Assembly (NCBI GenBank): GCA_024635815.1
Contig: JAGXIG010000066.1
Coordinates: forward strand, 1-35,496
Source: Salegentibacter sp.
GTDB lineage: Bacteria > Bacteroidota > Bacteroidia > Flavobacteriales > Flavobacteriaceae
DNA: 35,496 nt
Reading direction: 5' to 3'
Under the pieces are notes generated by a model. That model searched no databases, was not told the origin of the DNA, and worked only from the letters and a program-made list of their open reading frames with translations. Position 1 is the stretch's first letter. Every line of letters begins with the position of its first letter. This document shows, one piece after another, positions 25,506-33,469 of the stretch. Both the position numbers and the translations under genes were made by a program.

Positions 25506-26517
25506 AACCTTTACAGATAAAGTGCTTTTAGTACTTAAAGGTTTAGCTATGGGAGCAGCTAATAAAGTTCCCGGTGTGTCTGGTGGTGTTGTAGCCTTTG
25601 TGGCCGGTTTCTATGAAGAATTTATATACTCTCTTCAAAAAATAAATTACAAAGCTTTTATATTACTTGTTAACGGGCGATTTAGAAGTTTATATCATTA
25701 TACTAACGGGAAATTTCTGAGTTTACTCATCCTGGGGATGCTCATTAGTTATTTTAGCGTTTCCAAGCTTCTTGATTATTTAATCCTGCAGTATGAACTT
25801 TATGTTTGGGCTTCTTTCTTCGGAATGATCGTAGGTTCTATCTATTACATTAGTAAAGATTTTGACGAATGGAGCAAACGCTCCCTGGTTTTCGTTTTCC
25901 TGGGAATAATTGCCGGCGTGGCCATTAGTTTTCTTGAACCCGCTAAAGAAAATGACAATCTCTGGTTTGTATTTTTTTGTGGAATGGTAGGCGTTTCAGG
26001 AATGACGTTGCCCGGGCTTTCGGGATCTTTTATCCTTATTTTAATGGGAAATTATGTACTGCTATTAGTAGATTCTGTAAATGCCCTGTATGATACTATA
26101 GCTGATTTGATGGTTCTGGATCTCAGCTTTATGAACAATCCGGATCGAATTCGCTTACTACAGGTCATTCTGGTCTTTGGCGCTGGATCCCTGGCTGGCT
26201 TAGTAACCATTTCTCACTTTCTTGGCTATGTTCTAAAGCATTACAAAAAAGACACCTTTGCCGCGATTATTGGCTTTATTACCGGTTCCCTTGGTGTGGT
26301 TTGGCCTTGGAAAGAAAAGATTTTTAAATTAAATTCCAATGGAGAGATTATTCTTGATAGTCAGGGAAATGGCGTGATTGACTATTACGACAGGTATTTC
26401 CCAACTTTCACTTCTCCAGAAAACTGGCTCGCAATTTTCTTTATCTTTGTAGGTATACTCATTGTACTTGGACTCGCCTGGTACGAAAAGAAAAACCAAA
26501 AACCCGCAAAGCGATGA
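25492..26517 (+). CDS. Second DUF368 membrane protein, paralogue of the first
   Basis: A 341-residue paralogue with the same topology. Its first signature reads GLAMGAANKVPGVSGGVVAF, where the family-typical Asp-X (ADVVPG in the upstream copy) is replaced by Asn-Lys; the second signature is LPGLSGSFILILMGNY. It has an added loop of about 30 residues near the C-terminus (about 275-305). The two proteins may work together or carry different lipids. Its ATG at 25492 lies within the last codons of the first gene, and its stop overlaps the start of aroE by 4 bases (ATGA). Confidence 0.85.
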   Translation: MQQTRTFTDKVLLVLKGLAMGAANKVPGVSGGVVAFVAGFYEEFIYSLQKINYKAFILLVNGRFRSLYHYTNGKFLSLLILGMLISYFSVSKLLDYLILQYELYVWASFFGMIVGSIYYISKDFDEWSKRSLVFVFLGIIAGVAISFLEPAKENDNLWFVFFCGMVGVSGMTLPGLSGSFILILMGNYVLLLVDSVNALYDTIADLMVLDLSFMNNPDRIRLLQVILVFGAGSLAGLVTISHFLGYVLKHYKKDTFAAIIGFITGSLGVVWPWKEKIFKLNSNGEIILDSQGNGVIDYYDRYFPTFTSPENWLAIFFIFVGILIVLGLAWYEKKNQKPAKR

Positions 26518-27242
26518 AAAATTTTGGCCTAATCGGAAAAAATATCAGCTACTCGTTTTCCCGTAAATATTTTACTGAAAAATTCGAAAAAGAAAATATC
26601 GAAGCTGAATATAATAATTTCGACCTGAAAAATTTAAAGCAATTTCGGGACGTGATAAAGGAAACCCCTAACCTAAGCGGACTAAACGTTACCATTCCTT
26701 ACAAACAGAAGATTATTCCATTTCTAGACGATTTAGCTCCAGAAGCTAAAGAAATTGGAGCGGTTAATACCATTAAGGTAGACGGCAATAAACTTAGTGG
26801 TTACAATACTGATTATATCGGGTTTTCTGAGTCTTTAAAACCCTTTCTAAAACCTCATCATAAAAAAGCCCTTATTCTGGGTACCGGTGGCGCTTCAAAA
26901 GCTGTAGCCCACGCCTTGAAAAAATTGGGCATCGAGCATAAATTTGTTTCAAGATCTTCTGGAGAGTTTAGGTTTGGTTATAATGATCTTTCAGAAGAAA
27001 TAATGCAAGAATACACCGTAATTATTAACACCACTCCTGTAGGTACTTATCCAGAAGTAGAAAAAAATCCGCAGGTCCCTTTTCAACATTTAAACGAAAA
27101 ACACCTGGTTTACGACCTTATTTACAATCCAGAGACCACCCAATTAATGGCCCGTGCAAAAAAACAGGGAGCAAGCGTTACCAATGGCCTAAAAATGTTA
27201 CAATTACAGGCCGAAAGTGCCTGGAAGATCTGGAATAAATAG
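26514..27242 (+). CDS. aroE: Shikimate dehydrogenase
   Basis: Reduces 3-dehydroshikimate to shikimate with NADPH in aromatic amino acid synthesis. The 242-residue length is slightly short for AroE (usually about 270), but the sequence is continuous. Substrate-site residues are SYSFS (12-16), Lys64 in TIPYKQ, and Asp100 in NTDYIGF; the nucleotide-binding loop is GTGGASKAVA (123-132), and the C-terminal NTTPVGTYP and NGLKMLQLQAE fit. The cofactor residues after the loop read FVSRSS, so NADPH preference is inferred. Its start overlaps the stop of the second DUF368 gene, indicating one transcript. Confidence 0.93.
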   Translation: MKNFGLIGKNISYSFSRKYFTEKFEKENIEAEYNNFDLKNLKQFRDVIKETPNLSGLNVTIPYKQKIIPFLDDLAPEAKEIGAVNTIKVDGNKLSGYNTDYIGFSESLKPFLKPHHKKALILGTGGASKAVAHALKKLGIEHKFVSRSSGEFRFGYNDLSEEIMQEYTVIINTTPVGTYPEVEKNPQVPFQHLNEKHLVYDLIYNPETTQLMARAKKQGASVTNGLKMLQLQAESAWKIWNK

Positions 27243-27284
27243 CCGCAACGTTTTCCGTTTTAACTTTACAAAAAAAGCGAATTG

Positions 27285-27316
27285 TTTGCCCAATTTTAGT
27301 GGAGTTACTATCTTTC
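27285..27316 (+). promoter_or_regulatory. Promoter upstream of the DUF349 gene
   Basis: TTTG (27285-27288), a 20-base spacer and TATCTTTC (27309-27316) match the Bacteroidetes pattern apart from the last base. A start of transcription near 27321 gives a leader of about 35 bases to the ATG at 27355. Confidence 0.5.
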
Positions 27317-27354
27317 AGCCTAATTAATTCACAAGAACCTTAACATTGAAAGAT

Positions 27355-29730
27355 ATGTCTCAGCAAGAAAATGATAAAAGTAAAGAGGAGTTTTCAAACG
27401 AATCAACTAATAATCCTGAAAAAACTCAGGCTGATAAAAAGTTGACCGAAGAAAACAAGGAGGCTAATGCGGAGGAAAATTCATTTTCTCAAGAGTCTGA
27501 AACCGAAAAAACTTCAGAAGAGAGAGATCCTGTTATAAAACCGGCAGAAACCGCATCCGAAGTTAAATCTGAAGAAGACAGGCTGGAAGATGCGATGATT
27601 GCTGAAGCCGGGGATAAAAAGAATACTTCAGAAGAGAATAAAGCGAGTAGCGAAGAAGATGATGATGACGATGCCATCCTTCAGGAAAGCCGCAAGAAAA
27701 TCCGACCGAAAGAGGAAAAAACTCAGGTAGAAACCGGAGCTAAAGCTGAAGATGAGTTAGATAAAGTCGATTCAGATGAAGATCAGGATGAGGATGATGC
27801 TATTTTTGAAGAAGGCCAAAAGAAAACCCGGCCGGAAGAAGAAAAAATTCAGGCAGAAACTGGAGTTAAAGCTGAAGATAATTCAGATGACGATGAAGAT
27901 GAAGATGAAACTTCTGAAGAAGAAGGAAGAACTTCTAAACACCACCAGGAGCATATAGACGATTCTGTTGCTGAAGACAGCGAAGACGAAACCAAGGCCG
28001 AGCGTCACGATATTGCGAAGAAAGATTATCACGCAATGAGCAAAGAGCAGTTGGTAGATGAATTTGAATCACTTCTTAAAAAGGAAAAGGTGCAGGCCAT
28101 TAAAGACCATGTGATTGAAATTCGTGCTGAATTCAATGCTAAATTTAATGAAGAGGAAGAGGAGAAAAAGGAGGAATTCCTTGCCGATGGTGGTAATATT
28201 ATAGACTTCCACTACTCCACTCCGCTTAAAAAGCGTTTTAATTCCCTTTACTTCGATTACAGGGAAAAACGTAATAATTACTACAGGCAACTAAAACAGG
28301 ATCTTAATAAAAACCTGGCTAAGCGCCTGGAAATAATTGAAGAATTAAAAGGTCTTATTGATGTTGAAGAGAATATAAACACCACTTACAAGCATTTTAA
28401 AGAGCTTCAGGATCGCTGGCGAGTTGCTGGTCCCATTCCGCGAGAAAAATATAACGATGTTTGGAATACCTACCACCACCACGTAGAGAATTTCTATGAT
28501 TTTCTTCATTTAAATCGTGAATTCCGTGATCTGGATTTTAAACATAACCTCGATCAAAAATTAAAGGTTATTGACCGTGCCGAAGAATTGGTGCAGGAGA
28601 ATGATATCAACCGTGCTTTTAGGGAATTACAAATGCTCCACAAAATGTGGAAAGAAGAACTTGGCCCGGTAGCAAAGGAATTTCGGCAGGATATCTGGGA
28701 CCGCTTTAGCAGCGCCACCAAACAAATTCACGATAAACGCCAGGAGTTCTTCAACACCATGGATGAGCGTTACGAGGAGAACTGGAAAGCCAAACAGGTG
28801 ATTATCGAGAAAATTAGGGTAATTGCAGACGAAGAGTATACGAGCCATAATAAATGGCAGCAGAAAATTAAGGAAATTGAAGCCCTTCGGGAAGCATTTT
28901 TTAATGCCGGAAAAGTTCCCCGTAGTAAAAATGAAGAAACCTGGACCGATTTTAAACAAACTGTTCGACGGTTTAACCGAAATAAAAATGCGTTCTATAA
29001 AAACCTGAAAAAGCAGCAGTACGATAACCTTGAAAAGAAAAAGGAGCTTATTCAAATTGCTGAAGACAATAAGGACAGCGATGATTTCAAAACCGTTACG
29101 CCCTTAATGAAGAAAATCCAGGCCGACTGGAAAAAGATTGGTCACGTACCTAGAAAAGACAGCGATAAGGTTTGGAAACAGTTTAAAGCGGCCTGCAATC
29201 ATTATTTTGAGCGCATGCACGAAACTCGTGACGACGAAAATAAAGAGGAATTTGAAGCTTTTGACAAGAAAAAAGAATTGCTGGAACAGGTAAAATCCTT
29301 AGAGCTTAGTGGCGATAAAAAAGAAGATCTTCCTAAAATCAAACAATTTATAGAAGACTGGAAGAATCTTGGTAAGGTACCTTATAATAAACGCTTTATT
29401 GAAGGGAAATTCAACAAGGCTTTAGATCAACTTTTTAACAAGCTGGATGTAGATCACACTAAAGCTGAAATGTTGAAATACGAAAACAAGGTACAGGCTT
29501 TAAACGATGCCGATGATGACAAAAAGCTTCGTAACGAGCATTATTTCCTCACCAAGAAAGTAGAAGAAACAAAGGCTGAAATTCGCCAACTGGAAAACAA
29601 CTTGCAGTTCTTCTCTAACGTAGATGAAGATAATCCTTTAGTGAAGGACGTACATAAAAATATAGCCGACCAAAAGGAACAGCTGGAAGTTTGGAAAGAA
29701 AAATTGCGTAAAATCAAGTCGCTTTATTAA
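27355..29730 (+). CDS. DUF349 repeat protein with long acidic N-terminal region
   Basis: A 791-residue cytosolic protein in two parts. Residues about 1-225 are disordered and very acidic, containing a 42-residue period repeat (units about 107-133 and 149-175). Residues about 235-790 hold about five DUF349 units, each with a W-(x)-G-x-V/I-P core, for example DRWRVAGPIPREK, ADWKKIGHVPRKDSD and EDWKNLGKVPYNKRF; they are charged and probably form coiled-coil helical bundles. The function of the family is unknown. The ATG at 27355 is chosen over a TTG 9 bases upstream. A methyltransferase gene follows after 11 bases. Confidence 0.87.
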   Translation: MSQQENDKSKEEFSNESTNNPEKTQADKKLTEENKEANAEENSFSQESETEKTSEERDPVIKPAETASEVKSEEDRLEDAMIAEAGDKKNTSEENKASSEEDDDDDAILQESRKKIRPKEEKTQVETGAKAEDELDKVDSDEDQDEDDAIFEEGQKKTRPEEEKIQAETGVKAEDNSDDDEDEDETSEEEGRTSKHHQEHIDDSVAEDSEDETKAERHDIAKKDYHAMSKEQLVDEFESLLKKEKVQAIKDHVIEIRAEFNAKFNEEEEEKKEEFLADGGNIIDFHYSTPLKKRFNSLYFDYREKRNNYYRQLKQDLNKNLAKRLEIIEELKGLIDVEENINTTYKHFKELQDRWRVAGPIPREKYNDVWNTYHHHVENFYDFLHLNREFRDLDFKHNLDQKLKVIDRAEELVQENDINRAFRELQMLHKMWKEELGPVAKEFRQDIWDRFSSATKQIHDKRQEFFNTMDERYEENWKAKQVIIEKIRVIADEEYTSHNKWQQKIKEIEALREAFFNAGKVPRSKNEETWTDFKQTVRRFNRNKNAFYKNLKKQQYDNLEKKKELIQIAEDNKDSDDFKTVTPLMKKIQADWKKIGHVPRKDSDKVWKQFKAACNHYFERMHETRDDENKEEFEAFDKKKELLEQVKSLELSGDKKEDLPKIKQFIEDWKNLGKVPYNKRFIEGKFNKALDQLFNKLDVDHTKAEMLKYENKVQALNDADDDKKLRNEHYFLTKKVEETKAEIRQLENNLQFFSNVDEDNPLVKDVHKNIADQKEQLEVWKEKLRKIKSLY
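27673..27879 (+). repeat. Imperfect 126-bp tandem repeat within the DUF349 gene
   Basis: Two copies are offset by exactly 126 bases (42 codons): 27673-27753 and 27799-27879. Their translations both read AI-x-(E)-x-(E/Q)-KK-x-RP-x-EEK, then ETG-x-KAED. The codons have diverged, so this is an old duplication rather than an assembly artefact. Confidence 0.75.
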
Positions 29731-29741
29731 ACAAAGCCGCG

Positions 29742-30368
29742 ATGAAATGCATTCTTTGCGCAGGCAGTACAAAAGAATTTTGGAAAAGTAAAAACCGGGA
29801 ATTTGTTGAATGCACCAATTGCGGTGGCATTCAACTTTTACCCGAATTTTATGTATCTGAAAATATAGAAAAAAAGCGATACCTTTCCCATAACAACGAT
29901 GTTGAAGATCCCAGGTACCAAAATTTTGTAAGCCCAATTACTTCTAGGATTATAAAAGATTTTTCTCAAGCAGAAAAAGGTCTGGATTACGGTTGTGGTA
30001 CCGGACCTGTAGCTACCACCGAACTGCAAAAAGAAGGCTATACTATTGCGCTTTATGACCCTTACTTCCATCCCAATACTGAAGTTTTAAACGCTAAATA
30101 CGATTTTATAATTTGCTGCGAAGTGATGGAGCATTTCTACGAGCCAAAACGGGAATTCAGTGAATTGGCGGTACGACTGCACCCCGGAGGAAAACTTTAT
30201 TGCAAAACCTCTCTATATTCTGAAGAAATTGATTTTGATAAGTGGTATTATAAAAACGATCCTACCCACGTTTTTTTCTACACCGAAAAAAGCCTGGAAT
30301 GGATAAAAGCCAACCTGGGGTTTTCTGCATTGGAGATATATCCTAAAGTGATTGTTTTTGATAAGTAA
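29742..30368 (+). CDS. SAM-dependent methyltransferase with zinc-ribbon N-terminus
   Basis: A 208-residue protein. The N-terminus has CILCAG and CTNCGG (two CxxC pairs, residues 3-6 and about 27-30), a likely small zinc ribbon. The methyltransferase part starts with the glycine-rich motif GLDYGCGTGPVA, then CCEVMEHFYEP and LHPGGKLYCKTSLY, as in class I enzymes such as UbiG/Methyltransf_11 types. The acceptor substrate is unknown. It follows the DUF349 gene by 11 bases and runs into the convergent mazG with a gap of only 3 bases; no terminator is seen between them. Confidence 0.8.
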   Translation: MKCILCAGSTKEFWKSKNREFVECTNCGGIQLLPEFYVSENIEKKRYLSHNNDVEDPRYQNFVSPITSRIIKDFSQAEKGLDYGCGTGPVATTELQKEGYTIALYDPYFHPNTEVLNAKYDFIICCEVMEHFYEPKREFSELAVRLHPGGKLYCKTSLYSEEIDFDKWYYKNDPTHVFFYTEKSLEWIKANLGFSALEIYPKVIVFDK

Positions 30369-30371
30369 TAA

Positions 30372-31145
30372 TTACAACAACTTAGCTTCGTTCCAAAAAA
30401 CATCCATTTCAGCTAAGGTCATATCTTTTAAGGCTTTATTTTGCCCTTTTACTTTACCTTCTAAATACTGAAATCGGGAAATAAACTTTTTATTAGTGCG
30501 CTCTAAAGCGTTTTCCGGGTTTATACCAAGGAAACGAGCATAATTTATCATAGAGAACATGACATCCCCGAATTCAGCTTCTATTTTATCTTTATTGTCG
30601 GTATTTATTTCGTGCTGTAATTCGCCCAGTTCTTCCTGAAGTTTTTCAAAAACCTGCTCCGGTTTTTCCCAGTCAAATCCTACACCAGCAACTTTCTCCT
30701 GAATCCTGCTGGCTTTTACCACTGCAGGTAAGGAACGCGGCACTCCTTCTAAAACACTTGTTTTACCTTCCTTTAATTTAAGGTTTTCCCAGTTCTTCTT
30801 TACTTCTTCTTCATCGGCAACCTCAACATCTCCGTAGATATGCGGGTGACGGTCTATCAACTTATCACAAATTCCGTTAGCTACATCTGCAATATCAAAA
30901 TCTTTAGTCTCGCTACCTATTTTCGCATAAAAAACCAGGTGAAGTAAGAGATCGCCTAGTTCTTTTCGCACTTCTTCCTGGTCTTTATCTAAAATCGCAT
31001 CGCCAAGCTCGTAAGTTTCTTCAATGGTAAGATGCCGCAAGGATTCCATGGTTTGTTTTCTATCCCAGGGGCATTGTTCCCTAAGCTCATCCATTATAGT
31101 CAATAATCGATCAAATGCTTTTAGTTGCTCTTCTCTGGAGTTCAT
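30372..31145 (-). CDS. mazG: Nucleoside triphosphate pyrophosphohydrolase MazG
   Basis: Hydrolyses nucleoside triphosphates to monophosphates plus pyrophosphate and so limits damaged or excess nucleotides; cytosolic. The 257-residue length fits the two-domain MazG of bacteria. The all-alpha active site in the N-terminal half carries CPWDRKQTMESL, EETYE (Glu42, Glu43, Glu46) and ELGD (Glu62, Asp65), the magnesium ligands EExxE...ExxD. The C-terminal half repeats the pattern (EELGELQHEI, then EAEFGDVMFSM). It is transcribed after tRNA-His and convergent with the methyltransferase gene. Confidence 0.95.
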   Translation of the reverse strand: MNSREEQLKAFDRLLTIMDELREQCPWDRKQTMESLRHLTIEETYELGDAILDKDQEEVRKELGDLLLHLVFYAKIGSETKDFDIADVANGICDKLIDRHPHIYGDVEVADEEEVKKNWENLKLKEGKTSVLEGVPRSLPAVVKASRIQEKVAGVGFDWEKPEQVFEKLQEELGELQHEINTDNKDKIEAEFGDVMFSMINYARFLGINPENALERTNKKFISRFQYLEGKVKGQNKALKDMTLAEMDVFWNEAKLL

Positions 31146-31233
31146 AGTAGAAATTTTGATGTCGTAAAAATAAGGATTGATTTTAGGCTTTTGAAAGCTT
31201 GAACAGAAAAAATAATAGTTTAATTAACCCCAT

Positions 31234-31260
31234 AAAAAAAGCCTTCAGAAAACTGAAGGC
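31234..31260 (-). terminator. Terminator after tRNA-His
   Basis: The stem GCCTTCAG (31241-31248) with CTGAAGGC (31253-31260) has a four-base loop; on the minus strand it is followed by seven T (complement of 31234-31240). It begins 10 bases after the end of the tRNA and separates it from mazG. Confidence 0.85.
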
Positions 31261-31270
31261 TTGAATAAAG

Positions 31271-31345
31271 GGTGGAAGACCGGGTTCGAACCGGCGACCT
31301 CCGGAACCACAATCCGGCGCTCTAACCAGCTGAGCTACAACCACC
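31271..31345 (-). tRNA. tRNA-His (GTG)
   Basis: The minus strand folds as a cloverleaf: acceptor, D arm GCTC/GAGC, anticodon arm CCGGA-TTGTGGT-TCCGG with anticodon GTG, variable AGGTC, T arm GCCGG-TTCGAAC-CCGGT, discriminator C73. The extra G at -1, which marks tRNA-His, is encoded and pairs with C73. CCA is not encoded. Two acceptor pairs, 5:68 and 6:67, are T-T mismatches by this alignment. Confidence 0.93.
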
Positions 31346-31405
31346 ATTTGATTAGCGGTTGCAAATGTAAGTTATTTGTACAATTTCGCAAAGAAAAAAT
31401 TTTAA

Positions 31406-32122
31406 TTATATAAGATCAAAAATCGAATCTACCGCGATATGTCTTGCCGAGTTAAATCCCTCGGCATATTCTGTATTTATAAGCCTGCCAAGGTCTCGCG
31501 AACGGTAAGTAATACTTTCCAGGAAGTTACTGCTTGAAATTGGCGTTGCAGGTTCCGAATTGTTTTCATCATAAAACTGCGATTTATAGGCTTTTACAGA
31601 TTCTACTTTTTTATCAATATAACCTGTAATATCCACTACAATATCCGGCTCCAGATTTTTCCACTGAATATAATGTAGTACTTGCTTAGGCCGCCAGGCC
31701 TTTTGCTTATTTCCATTCATGATGGTCTCAATCTTTCGCAAACCACTTAAGAAACAGGCTTCACTTACTAACCTCGCTCCTTTTCCATGATCGATATGCC
31801 GGTCTTCAATGGCGTTACAAAGAACAATTTCCGGCTTATATTTTCGAATGATCTTAATAATCTCCAATTTATGAGCCGTATTATTTTCAAAAAATCCATC
31901 ACTGAATTCCAGATTATCCCTCGTGACTACTCCCAGAATCTCAGCTGCTGCTCTTGCCTCCTGTTCTCTAATCTCAGCCGTGCCCCGGGTACCCAATTCT
32001 CCTCTGGTAAGATCCAGAATTCCTACTTTTTTACCACGATCTACTTCTTTAGCTATGGTTCCTGAGCAGCTCAATTCCACATCATCGGGATGAGAACCTA
32101 CTGCCAGTATATCTAATTTCAT
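31406..32122 (-). CDS. bshB1: Bacillithiol biosynthesis deacetylase BshB1 (PIG-L family)
   Basis: Removes the acetyl group from GlcNAc-malate to give GlcN-malate, the second step in bacillithiol synthesis; cytosolic. In 238 residues it has SHPDD (His11, Asp13, Asp14) and HIDH (109-112, with His112), the zinc and catalytic residues of PIG-L deacetylases, and the BshB1-type TRGELGTRGT segment (39-48). The ATG at 32120-32122 gives the usual MKLDILAVGSHPDD start; a TTG 9 bases upstream is less likely. It lies 17 bases after a Cys/Met-metabolism PLP enzyme on the same strand, which would support cysteine supply. The partners BshA and BshC are outside the window. Confidence 0.9.
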   Translation of the reverse strand: MKLDILAVGSHPDDVELSCSGTIAKEVDRGKKVGILDLTRGELGTRGTAEIREQEARAAAEILGVVTRDNLEFSDGFFENNTAHKLEIIKIIRKYKPEIVLCNAIEDRHIDHGKGARLVSEACFLSGLRKIETIMNGNKQKAWRPKQVLHYIQWKNLEPDIVVDITGYIDKKVESVKAYKSQFYDENNSEPATPISSSNFLESITYRSRDLGRLINTEYAEGFNSARHIAVDSIFDLI

Positions 32123-32139
32123 AAATGTCAATTCTTATT

Positions 32140-33288
32140 TTACTTACTTCTTTCAATAGCCTGCGAAAGATCTTCCATAAGATCTTCTACTTCCTCTATT
32201 CCGACTGAAAACCTCATTAGATTATCAGAAATCCCCTGTTTTTCTCTCTGCTCTTCACTCAATAGCCCGTGTGATGTTTGCGAAGGTAAAAGTACAGTAC
32301 TTTCAACTCCTGCAAGACTCATAGAGGGTTTTATAAGTTTCAGTTCTTTCATAAAGGCTGAAGCGTTTACTCCTTCTTTCAATTCAAAAGATAACATTCC
32401 TCCGTAACCCAGCATTTGCCTTGTAGCCAGTTCGTGATCAGGATGATCTTTCAGTCCGGGATAGTACACACTTTTAACTTCTGAATGATTATTTAAAAAT
32501 TCAGCAAGCTTCATAGCATTTTCATTCTGTGTTTTAACCCTGATCCCCATAGTTTTCAAACTTCTTTCTAAAAGCCAGACAGTATAATCGCTAAGACTTC
32601 CTCCTAAATTCTTCCCTAACTGGAAAATACGATCTATATATTCTTCTGAAGAAATTACAGTACCGGCAAGTATATCACTATGTCCTCCCATATATTTAGT
32701 GGCAGAATGTATCACAATGTCAAGTCCGAAATCGATAGGATTCTGATTCACCGGAGAAGCGAAGGTATTGTCTATCATACTTACAAGACCATGTTTCTTT
32801 GCGAGTTTAGCAACCCCTTCCATATCTGTAATCTTCAGCAAAGGATTCGATGGAGTTTCAATATAAATAACTTTGGTATTTTCCTGTATACAGGATTCCA
32901 GTGCTTCTACTGAAGCATCTTCGGCAAAGGTATATTCAATCCCATACTTTTTAAATTCTTCATTGGCCAGATTACTGGTCCCGCCATAAAGCGCATCCTG
33001 AAAAACAACATGATTCCCAGATTCCAGAAAAGCCATTAAAGCAGTACTTACTGCCGCCATACCACTACTGAAAATAAGTGAAGCCTCTCCGTGCTCTAAA
33101 GCAGCCATTTTCTTTGCAAGGGCTACCTGATTTGGGGTATTAAAATATCTTGGATAACGTTTTGTTTCTACATCTTCAAATGCATAAGAAGTGGACATAT
33201 ATAAAGGTGAAACTGCTCCTTTAAATTCTTTGTCTTCCAGTTCACCTACATGGGTGCAGATCGTATTGATCCCTTTTTTTCTCGTCAT
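32140..33288 (-). CDS. Cys/Met-metabolism PLP enzyme (trans-sulfuration family)
   Basis: A 382-residue PLP enzyme of the cystathionine gamma-synthase/gamma-lyase/methionine gamma-lyase family. Key motifs: THVGELEDKEFKGAVSPLYMSTSY, SSGMAAVSTAL, YGGTSNL, ETPSNPLLKITDM, DNTFASP, the PLP lysine Lys198 in SATKYMGGHSD, and SLAGVESTVLLPSQTSH near the end. The precise reaction cannot be settled. As first gene of an operon with bshB1 it plausibly supplies cysteine for bacillithiol, which would favour gamma-lyase activity; that is inference. Divergent from the alcohol dehydrogenase over a 181-base gap with no strong minus-strand promoter that I can see. Confidence 0.9.
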   Translation of the reverse strand: MTRKKGINTICTHVGELEDKEFKGAVSPLYMSTSYAFEDVETKRYPRYFNTPNQVALAKKMAALEHGEASLIFSSGMAAVSTALMAFLESGNHVVFQDALYGGTSNLANEEFKKYGIEYTFAEDASVEALESCIQENTKVIYIETPSNPLLKITDMEGVAKLAKKHGLVSMIDNTFASPVNQNPIDFGLDIVIHSATKYMGGHSDILAGTVISSEEYIDRIFQLGKNLGGSLSDYTVWLLERSLKTMGIRVKTQNENAMKLAEFLNNHSEVKSVYYPGLKDHPDHELATRQMLGYGGMLSFELKEGVNASAFMKELKLIKPSMSLAGVESTVLLPSQTSHGLLSEEQREKQGISDNLMRFSVGIEEVEDLMEDLSQAIERSK

Positions 33289-33437
33289 AAAAATTTCAGG
33301 TTTAAAAAACAGAGCTCTAATGTACTAAGAATTCTCTTAACTGATTTTCACAAAACAATTCTTCATAATTTATATTGACAGAAGTTAATTAAAGTTAAAC
33401 CTGGCCTTACTTTTAGCCAGTTCCAGTGCATTTTAGG

Positions 33438-33445
33438 TAACTTTG
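33438..33445 (+). promoter_or_regulatory. -7 box of the alcohol dehydrogenase gene
   Basis: TAACTTTG is a perfect TAnnTTTG match with a weak TTAG at 33413-33416 (21-base spacer). The gene's TTG at 33443 lies inside this box, so the ATG at 33470 is taken as the start of translation. Confidence 0.55.
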
Positions 33446-33469
33446 TGGTTCATAAAAAATTCGAATAAG

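Noticed and set aside
28627..29055. Open frame of 142 codons on the minus strand within the DUF349 gene
   Set aside because: Shadow of a Lys/Glu-rich coding region; reading it backwards yields Phe/Leu-rich sequence without a real membrane-protein pattern.
30369..30371. Terminator between the methyltransferase gene and mazG
   Set aside because: Only 3 bases separate the stop codons and no inverted repeat with a T-run is seen on either side.
33443..33469. Longer N-terminus for the alcohol dehydrogenase from a TTG
   Set aside because: This TTG is part of the -7 box TAACTTTG, so it would not be in the transcript.
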